12,777 nt of DNA from Anaerolineaceae bacterium. Its GTDB lineage: Bacteria > Chloroflexota > Anaerolineae > Anaerolineales > Villigracilaceae. This document shows, piece by piece, positions 7,650 to 12,777 of the stretch (position 1 is its first letter; each line of letters starts with the position of its first letter). The notes beneath the pieces are model-generated. The model did not search any database, was not told the DNA's origin, and saw only the letters and a list, made by a program, of their open reading frames with translations. Position numbers and translations under genes: made by a program. The stretch covers positions 1 to 12,777 of the forward strand of contig BQMV01000024.1 in assembly GCA_022181005.1 (NCBI GenBank), written 5' to 3'.

Positions 7650-9092
7650 TCATCCCTGTGCGATCATCACATGCTTCGTGATTTGATAATCGCCTACCGC
7701 TTCGGCGGATAAATCTTTTCCGAAACCCGATTGCTTGAATCCGCCGTGCGGCGTTTCGGATGCGATCGGCAAGTGATCGTTCACCCAAACCGTGCCAAAC
7801 TCCAACTCGGCGGTGAGGCGCATCGCCCGCCCAACGTCTTTCGTGAAGACCGACGCGGCAAGCCCGTACAATACGTCGTTGCCCATTTGAAGCGCCTGCT
7901 TCTCGTCCTCAAACTCCTGCACGGTAACGACGGGACCGAAGACCTCGCTTTGCACGATCTCCCAATTCTGCTGAACGCCCGCGATAACCGTCGGCGCGTA
8001 ATAATAGCCTTGTTGCAAATCTTTAGGGATTTCGCCGCCTGTGAGAATTTTCGCGCCCGCCGCTTTTGCGCGCTCGACGAATCCCGCCACGCGCTCGCGC
8101 TGAACGCCTGAAATCAACGGACCCATCAGCGCGTCGTCGTCGAAGGGAAGTCCCATCTTAACATTCTTCATCGCCTCGACGACCGCCTCTTGCATGATCT
8201 TCGCCTTGCCCTTCTCCACATAGACGCGCGTCGCGGCGGTGCAATCTTGACCCGTGTTCATCGTCGCCGCGAACGAGGCTTTCGCCGCGACTAATTCCGG
8301 ATCGGCGTCGTCGAACACAATGAACGGCGCTTTGCCGCCCAATTCAAGATGGACGCGCTTGAGCGTATCTGCGGCGGTCTTCATCACTTTCTTGCCCGTG
8401 CCGACCGAACCCGTCACGCAGATCATACGCACATCGGGATGCTCCGCCAACGCCTGTCCCGCGTCGTTGCCGCCGGAGAGGACATTGACCACGCCGTCGG
8501 GGATGCCCGCCTCTTTGGTCAGTTCCGCCAGCATGAGCGTCGTCAGCGGCGTGCCGGGCGCGGGCTTCAACACAATGGTACATCCCGCCGCCAACGCGGG
8601 ACCGATCTTCCAACCCGCCATGTTGAGCGGATAATTCCACGGGGTGATTTGCCCGATCACGCCGACGGGTTCGCGCCGATAGATGGACGTGTAGCCCGCC
8701 GCAAATTCGCCGGCATGCGAACCGTGCGTATCGCGCGCGGCGGTTGCGAAGAATCTTAAATTGTCCACTGTAAAGGGAACGTCGTTGATTAAACTCAAAT
8801 TTTTATAAGGCTTGCCTGTGTTTTCGCTTTCAACTTTTGCAAACTTCTCCGTATGGGCTTCGAGTAAATCGGCGAGTTTCCAAATCGCCTTTGAACGTTC
8901 GCTCGGCGCAATGCGACTCCAGCGCCCATCGTAGAACGCGGCTTTGGCGGCTTGCACGGCGCGATCCACATCCGCCCGCGACGCGCTTTGCGCTTCGGCG
9001 ATGATTTCGCCTGTGGCGGGGTTTTCAATCTTCATCGTCTCGCCGTTTTGCGCATCCGTCCATTTGCCGTCAATCCAAAGTTTATACTTCAT
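7650..9092 (-). CDS. patD: Aminobutyraldehyde dehydrogenase (promoter-proximal paralog)
   Basis: This is a 480-residue PatD-like aminoaldehyde dehydrogenase with catalytic Asn153, Glu250 and Cys284 (NTGQDC), and the same KPAP cofactor-site variant (Pro179) as the paralog at 4548-5990. The expected reaction is 4-aminobutanal to GABA, with related omega-aminoaldehydes such as 3-aminopropanal as alternatives. Differences from the paralog cluster in surface segments but also touch the substrate-channel helix after WNYP: Leu156-Asn157 and Gly160 here, Phe156-Met157 and Ala160 there. This leaves room for divided specificity. The start at 9092 follows GAGGAG by 5 nt. A near-consensus promoter lies directly upstream, so this gene can be expressed apart from potBCD and the saccharopine-dehydrogenase-like gene, and it may lead a three-ALDH transcript. 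Confidence 0.9.
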   Translation of the reverse strand: MKYKLWIDGKWTDAQNGETMKIENPATGEIIAEAQSASRADVDRAVQAAKAAFYDGRWSRIAPSERSKAIWKLADLLEAHTEKFAKVESENTGKPYKNLSLINDVPFTVDNLRFFATAARDTHGSHAGEFAAGYTSIYRREPVGVIGQITPWNYPLNMAGWKIGPALAAGCTIVLKPAPGTPLTTLMLAELTKEAGIPDGVVNVLSGGNDAGQALAEHPDVRMICVTGSVGTGKKVMKTAADTLKRVHLELGGKAPFIVFDDADPELVAAKASFAATMNTGQDCTAATRVYVEKGKAKIMQEAVVEAMKNVKMGLPFDDDALMGPLISGVQRERVAGFVERAKAAGAKILTGGEIPKDLQQGYYYAPTVIAGVQQNWEIVQSEVFGPVVTVQEFEDEKQALQMGNDVLYGLAASVFTKDVGRAMRLTAELEFGTVWVNDHLPIASETPHGGFKQSGFGKDLSAEAVGDYQITKHVMIAQG

Positions 9093-9125
9093 CTCTTCTC
9101 CTCGTGAGAATAGTCAGGCGCTGAA

Positions 9126-9154
9126 ATTATACTTACGCGAATCAGTATTGACAA
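9126..9154 (-). promoter_or_regulatory. Sigma-70-type promoter for the ALDH cluster
   Basis: On the minus strand TTGTCA (9154-9149) is followed by a 17-bp spacer and TATAAT (9131-9126). The -35 matches the consensus at 5 of 6 positions, the -10 is perfect, and spacing is optimal. The predicted start near 9119 gives a leader of about 27 nt containing the GAGGAG ribosome site of the downstream gene. It lies in the 99-bp gap after the saccharopine-dehydrogenase-like gene. Confidence 0.7.
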
Positions 9155-9191
9155 CTTCATCGTTCCGAAAACAACATCGAACGAACCGCCG

Positions 9192-10397
9192 CTACTCTCG
9201 AATTCCATACGGAAAGCCGTACTCTGCCATACGCTCCATGAATGGAATCGGATCGAACGCTTCAGGTCCCAGTACGCCCGCGCCTTTCCAGATTCCTTTT
9301 TCAAGCAATTCCATCGCAATGACCGGCGTAAACGCCGTCTGTGCGACGACCGCTTGACACCTCCATGCGCTCATACAGGCTTGATTATCGGCAACTTGAT
9401 AGAGATAAATTTCTTTTCTCTTTCCGTCTTTTGTTCCCGTCACCCACGTCCCTGCGCAGGTCTTGCCATACATTTTATCGCCAAGATGAGCGGGGTCGGG
9501 AAGGCATGCCGCGACTACGTCGCGCGGGGCGACCTCCACGCCTTTAACGATTATTTTCTCTTTACTGTCCAAACCCAATTTATTCAGCGTTCGCAACACA
9601 TCCATAAATTCATCGCCAAGTCCATATTTGAACGTCACACGCTTGACATTTTTAATCCAACGCGGCGCCAGCAGCACTTCTTCATGCTCCACGTTGACAA
9701 CTTCGATCTTCCCGATCCCCTCAGGGAACTCGAACATTTCGGGCTCCGAAAACGGCTCGGTCGTAAACCAACCTCTCTCCTTCTCGTAGATCACCGGCGG
9801 ATTTAGGCACTCTTCGATCGTCGTCCAGATGGAAAACGTCGGCGCGAATTTATAGCCTTCGACGAATAAGTCGCCGCCATCGCGTATGCCAATTTCGTCA
9901 ATATCGTCGAAGAGATAATCCGCTGCATAGCGCGCAAACACATCCGCCATGCCCGGCTCCACGCCGAACCCGACGAGGGCGAGCAAGCCTTTTTCCTCCC
10001 AGTCCTCCGCTTTGGCAAATTGGTAATCGCCAAGTTTAACGCCCGTTTTATTGAACGGGTCCGTCGGATGCGGCTCAGAAAGCGTCATCGCCATATCCAT
10101 GTAATTCACGCCGGCGCGATACGCCCCGTCGAAAATCTGCTTGTTAAACGCAGGCTCGACAGCGTTCATGATCAGATCGACTCGATGTTTTCTCGCCAAC
10201 GCTTCCACTTCTTCCTGCTTGCTCGCGTCTATTCGCTCAATAGGAAAGCGCGCCGAATCGCCAAGTTTTTCTTGCACCTCTTCCGCGCGCTTAATATTGT
10301 AATCCGCCAGAACCATTAACTCTAACCACGGGCGAGGCTTTGCGATCGCGGCGATGGCTTCGCCCACGCCGCCTACCCCTACTAACAACACTCTCAT
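9192..10397 (-). CDS. Saccharopine-dehydrogenase-like oxidoreductase
   Basis: This is a 401-residue two-domain NAD(P) oxidoreductase. The N-terminal Rossmann fold starts at once with GVGGVG (residues 7-12). Asp32 at the end of beta-2 (LADYN) suggests NAD rather than NADP. 'GFGVEPGMADVF' (143-154) matches the Gly-x-x-PGM turn of the saccharopine/lysine-6-dehydrogenase/carboxynorspermidine dehydrogenase superfamily, and the end 'GVLGPEAFDP' is typical of its C-terminal domain. All these enzymes form or oxidise an imine C-N bond. Given potBCD upstream and two aminobutyraldehyde dehydrogenases downstream, a polyamine or aminoaldehyde substrate is likely; the exact reaction and its direction cannot be read from sequence. 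The start is ATG 10397, with AGAGGA 4 nt upstream and the Rossmann strand immediately following. An in-frame ATG at 10481 would run translation through a hairpin repeat and was rejected. Confidence 0.85.
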   Translation of the reverse strand: MRVLLVGVGGVGEAIAAIAKPRPWLELMVLADYNIKRAEEVQEKLGDSARFPIERIDASKQEEVEALARKHRVDLIMNAVEPAFNKQIFDGAYRAGVNYMDMAMTLSEPHPTDPFNKTGVKLGDYQFAKAEDWEEKGLLALVGFGVEPGMADVFARYAADYLFDDIDEIGIRDGGDLFVEGYKFAPTFSIWTTIEECLNPPVIYEKERGWFTTEPFSEPEMFEFPEGIGKIEVVNVEHEEVLLAPRWIKNVKRVTFKYGLGDEFMDVLRTLNKLGLDSKEKIIVKGVEVAPRDVVAACLPDPAHLGDKMYGKTCAGTWVTGTKDGKRKEIYLYQVADNQACMSAWRCQAVVAQTAFTPVIAMELLEKGIWKGAGVLGPEAFDPIPFMERMAEYGFPYGIRE

Positions 10398-10418
10398 AAA
10401 TCCTCTCGGTTTGTAAAA

Positions 10419-10469
10419 CGTCCTGAAGGTCTTTGCATGTTGAGCGTTTTCGCTCAGACCTTCAGGACG
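10419..10469. repeat. Nested palindrome in the potD-downstream gap; possible attenuator
   Basis: A perfect 14-bp inverted repeat (10419-10432 and 10456-10469, CGTCCTGAAGGTCT) encloses a smaller hairpin, TGAGCG-TTTT-CGCTCA (10441-10456). On the minus strand the outer stem is followed by TTTT and then, 12 nt later, the ribosome site of the saccharopine-dehydrogenase-like gene. It could act as a partial terminator after potD, or be a dispersed repeat element inserted in the gap. Confidence 0.75.
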
Positions 10470-10487
10470 CTGTGCTGCCATCGGCGA

Positions 10488-11633
10488 TTAATTCCCGCCT
10501 TTAATTTCGGTCCAAATCTGATCATATAGCGGCGTGGCGTCGCCCACGTCGTCAATGCGGTGAGCGCTGGTAAGCGCTTCAAGCGGCGGATTCGTGATCG
10601 GCGAATTGGCAAATGGTTCATACAGTTCAGGCGCGTTCGCTTTCGCGTAATCCAAGGCGGCGCGGTTCGGATTCAAATACGGGAAGTCGCGCAGCATCAG
10701 ATAGAAGAGATCGCCCTGCATCGTATAGTTGATCCAAGCATAAGTCGCGTCTAAGTGCGGCGCGCCGGCGGGAATCGCCCAGTTATCCTGCCAGATCACC
10801 GAACCTTCCGTCGGGTAGACGAAGACGAAAGCGGGATTCTCCTGAAAGGCGGTGAACGCTTCGCCCGTCCAAACAACGCCTAAATCCACGTCGCCGGCGA
10901 TGAGCGCGGTCTTGGGGCTGTCACTGTCAAACAGTTTGATGCTGGGAACCAACTGCGCCAGCTTTGCTTTCGCTTCTTCCAACTGGGCGGGGTCTTTAGT
11001 GTTGACGTCGTAGCCGAGCGTCAGCAAGGTCATGCCGATGATCACGCGCGAGTCGTCCACAGTCGTGATGCGACCGGCGTATTCCGGATTCCATAGATCG
11101 GCGTATGATGTGGGGGCGGTCTTTACAACATCCGAGTTATACACAATGGCGTCCAGCCCGCCTTCGTAGGGGATGGTGTATTCGTTGCCGGGGTCGAACT
11201 CTTGATCGAGATATGCAGAATCCAACTTGTCAAATACATGCAATTGGTCTTTGTCCAATTTGTGCAGCATCCCGTTGCGAATCATCAGGCTAACGATGTA
11301 GTCTGTAGGCAAGATCAGGTCATAACTCGAGCCGCCCGCCGAGAGTTTGGCGTACATTTCTTCGTTGGCGGAATATTCGTCGTGATTGATCTTAACGCCG
11401 TAGACCATTTCAAAACATTCTTTCCACTCCGTTGGGATGTACTCTGTCCAAACGAAAAGGTTGAATTCTTTGGATGTAACCTCCATTTTAGGATTCGGCT
11501 CGGGGCAGACGAACCCAGACGACGTTACTTTCTGAGCGGAAGAATCTCCTCCGCTCTTGGCGCCGCCGCAAGCCGTCAACGCCAGACTCGCGACCACGAC
11601 CACGACAAACAACTTTGACAGAATGTTTCTCAT
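10488..11633 (-). CDS. potD: Polyamine ABC transporter substrate-binding lipoprotein PotD-like
   Basis: This 381-residue binding protein captures putrescine or spermidine outside the membrane for PotBC. The lipoprotein signal ends at Cys22 (LALTAC). Alignable E. coli PotD landmarks (from memory) include FVWTEYIP (Trp62, Thr63, Tyr65), SANEEMYAKL (88-97), SYDLILPTDY (Tyr112), Trp255 in VVWTGEAF, and Trp281/Asp283 in WQDNWAIP. These correspond to ligand residues Trp34, Thr35, Tyr37, Tyr85, Trp229, Trp255 and Asp257. Two ligand positions differ: the residue matching Glu171 is Val197 (DDSRV), and the Gln327 site near the end is Ile (RIDDVG). The preferred polyamine may therefore differ. A strong AGGAGG ribosome site precedes ATG 11633 and suggests high translation. 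It lies 69 bp after potC, with a hairpin between them. Confidence 0.9.
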   Translation of the reverse strand: MRNILSKLFVVVVVASLALTACGGAKSGGDSSAQKVTSSGFVCPEPNPKMEVTSKEFNLFVWTEYIPTEWKECFEMVYGVKINHDEYSANEEMYAKLSAGGSSYDLILPTDYIVSLMIRNGMLHKLDKDQLHVFDKLDSAYLDQEFDPGNEYTIPYEGGLDAIVYNSDVVKTAPTSYADLWNPEYAGRITTVDDSRVIIGMTLLTLGYDVNTKDPAQLEEAKAKLAQLVPSIKLFDSDSPKTALIAGDVDLGVVWTGEAFTAFQENPAFVFVYPTEGSVIWQDNWAIPAGAPHLDATYAWINYTMQGDLFYLMLRDFPYLNPNRAALDYAKANAPELYEPFANSPITNPPLEALTSAHRIDDVGDATPLYDQIWTEIKGGN

Positions 11634-11670
11634 AACTTCCTCCTTTAGGAAATTGGGTAGAGTTTTGCAA

Positions 11671-11692
11671 GTGAGGCGCTGCGCCGCCTCAC
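11671..11692. promoter_or_regulatory. Intercistronic hairpin between potC and potD
   Basis: An 8-bp GC-rich stem with a 6-base loop can form (minus strand GTGAGGCG...CGCCTCAC). It sits 10 nt past the potC stop and about 37 nt before the potD start, with no T-run after it. It is more likely an mRNA-stabilising or processing structure than a terminator. This could help express the binding protein differently from the permease. Confidence 0.45.
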
Positions 11693-11702
11693 AAATTGCC
11701 AG

Positions 11703-12572
11703 TTAAGCCTTACGATTCTCCGTCCACTGGAGCAGCAACACAGCCGTAAAAACGATCAAGATCCAGATCGTAGAGAGCGCGTTCACCTGTGGAGTGATAA
11801 TGCGGCGCAACAAGCCGTAGACGTAAATAGGCAGCGTAGTCGAGCCTGGACCGGTGGTGAAGAACGTGATCACAAAATCATCCAATGAAAGGGTGAACGC
11901 CAGCAACGCACCCGAAAGCACGCCCGGCAGAATCATCGGGAACGTCACCCGCCAGAATGTCGTCAATTCGTTGGCTCCTAAATCCATGGCGGCTTCTTCG
12001 TACGATTTATCGAATCCTTGCAAGCGCGCTTGCACAACCAACGTCACAAACGGGATACAGAAGGCAATGTGTGAAACAATAACCGTAGGCAAGCCCATTG
12101 AAAAACGTGCGCCCGTCAAACCGCTCAGAATCGTGAAGATCTGACTGAACAGCACGAGGATTCCGATGCCCATCACGATCTCAGGGATGACGATGGGAAT
12201 GTATAGCGCGAGTTGCGAAAACGCCTTAAGGCGAAAGTTGTAGCGTTGCAGCGCTATTGCCGCAAATGTTCCGATGATCGTAGCTGAGATCGAAGCGACA
12301 AACGCGATGGTCAACGTGTTCTCGGCGGCTTGCTTGACCTCGGCGTTCTTGTTCAATTCACAAAACCAGTGAAACGGCCCGCAAGGGCTTTGCACGACTG
12401 TGCTGCCTTCCATTTGAAGGGGTCCAAACTGAGTAATGAATCCGCCGAAGAAGATGTTAGTGCGCGACGCGTTGAACGAAAACAGCATCAAGCCGATAAT
12501 AGGCGCGTACAGGAAGACGTATACCAACAAGGCGGAAATTCGCACAAAAAGAGAATTCGGCTTCTGGGTCAT
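11703..12572 (-). CDS. potC: Polyamine ABC transporter permease PotC-like
   Basis: This is a 289-residue inner-membrane permease of the PotC type (binding-protein-dependent transport system family). Hydrophobic segments lie near residues 11-33, 86-108, 119-147, 161-181, 214-237 and 265-283, as expected for six helices. The cytoplasmic EAA loop that docks on the ATPase is clear: 'EEAAMDLGANELTTFWRVTFP' begins at residue 192 and includes the invariant Gly199. The first extracytoplasmic loop (about 34-80) is roughly 20 residues longer than in E. coli PotC and carries Cys64 and Cys71, which could form a disulfide. The start at 12572 follows AAGGAG by 8 nt and lies 43 bp after the potB stop. It would pair with PotB and a PotA ATPase, presumably encoded beyond the right edge. 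Confidence 0.9.
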   Translation of the reverse strand: MTQKPNSLFVRISALLVYVFLYAPIIGLMLFSFNASRTNIFFGGFITQFGPLQMEGSTVVQSPCGPFHWFCELNKNAEVKQAAENTLTIAFVASISATIIGTFAAIALQRYNFRLKAFSQLALYIPIVIPEIVMGIGILVLFSQIFTILSGLTGARFSMGLPTVIVSHIAFCIPFVTLVVQARLQGFDKSYEEAAMDLGANELTTFWRVTFPMILPGVLSGALLAFTLSLDDFVITFFTTGPGSTTLPIYVYGLLRRIITPQVNALSTIWILIVFTAVLLLQWTENRKA

Positions 12573-12615
12573 CGGAACGGCTCCTTATCGAAATATCCAA
12601 GTGTTCTGCGTGGAT

Positions 12616-12729
12616 TCATGTGATTGCAATCTCCTCGCCGAAGCCAAATTTACGAGTGTAGAAGAACATCACGACCAGCGTCAGCGCCATGAGAATCAGC
12701 GACGCGGCGGAGCCAAAAGTCGGATCGCG
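12616..12729 (-). CDS. potB: Polyamine ABC transporter permease PotB-like, C-terminal fragment
   Basis: Only the last 37 codons and a TGA (12618-12616) remain. They encode RDPTFGSAASLILMALTLVV and a final hydrophobic helix, ending in a short charged tail. The '(W/T)FGSA.S..LM' stretch before the last helix is typical of PotB/PotH permeases, and the gene lies directly upstream of potC on the same strand as in other pot operons. The reading frame stays open to the window edge, but bases from 12732 onward are sequencing adapter, so residues encoded there are not real. The rest of the gene is missing from this contig. Confidence 0.75.
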   Translation of the reverse strand, partial: RDPTFGSAASLILMALTLVVMFFYTRKFGFGEEIAIT

Positions 12730-12731
12730 GG

Positions 12732-12777
12732 AGATCGGAAGAGCGTCGTGGAGGGAAAGAGGGGAGGACACAGCGGG
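12732..12777. other. Illumina adapter sequence left at contig end (not genomic)
   Basis: From 12732 the plus strand reads AGATCGGAAGAGCGTCGTG, the exact reverse complement of the 3' end of the Illumina TruSeq universal (P5-side) adapter. After one mismatch the next ten bases also match. In all, 32 of the first 35 bases and about 37 of 46 agree with the adapter as I recall it. The three mismatches in the first 35 are all T read as G, which fits low-quality read ends. Confidence 0.93.

Noticed and set aside
10398..10481. 28-codon N-terminal extension of the saccharopine-dehydrogenase-like protein
   Set aside because: It is translated through the nested palindrome and precedes a Rossmann strand that starts naturally at Met 10397 with its own ribosome site.
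12730..12777. Apparent extra PotB codons upstream of residue Arg at 12727-12729
   Set aside because: The frame is open, but the bases match an Illumina adapter, so the encoded residues are artefactual.

Overview
The window looks like a draft-genome contig end from a member of the Chloroflexota, most likely Anaerolineae. This is inferred from style, not from a marker gene. The clues are a lipoprotein carrying an NBR1-type Ig-like domain with Thr/Pro repeats of the 'TNTPLPTA' kind, several ALDH paralogs, and dispersed palindromic repeats of the 'CTGAGCG..CGAAG' type. Coding density is high. The longest gene-free gap is 134 bp, so there is no empty stretch over 300 bp.

Left block (1-2806, all minus strand): a class-V PLP enzyme of the isopenicillin-N-epimerase-like group, then a lipoprotein, then a patatin-like phospholipase that runs off the left edge. 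The 31-38 bp gaps suggest one operon. It diverges from a plus-strand aldehyde dehydrogenase (2885-4456) across a short region whose -10 element is a perfect palindrome, so it could serve both directions. That ALDH ends at a perfect 17-bp stem-loop, which also lies downstream of the convergent minus-strand genes.

Right block (4548-12729, all minus strand, transcribed right to left): potB (C-terminal end only), potC, potD, a saccharopine-dehydrogenase-like oxidoreductase, an aminobutyraldehyde dehydrogenase, a lactaldehyde/semialdehyde-type ALDH, and a second aminobutyraldehyde dehydrogenase. The two aminobutyraldehyde dehydrogenases are about 79% identical by hand count and flank the third ALDH. 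Read together, this is a polyamine uptake and oxidation locus: PotBCD imports putrescine or spermidine, and the aminoaldehyde dehydrogenases oxidise 4-aminobutanal (and possibly 3-aminopropanal) to GABA or beta-alanine. The usual aldehyde-forming step (putrescine aminotransferase, oxidase, or glutamylation) is not visible. The saccharopine-dehydrogenase-like enzyme occupies that place and has an acidic residue after beta-2 that favours NAD. The idea that it cleaves a polyamine C-N bond is the most interesting hypothesis here, and it is untested.

The last 46 bases (12732-12777) match an Illumina adapter in reverse complement with a few mostly T-to-G errors. They should not be treated as genomic sequence, so true potB sequence ends at about 12731.
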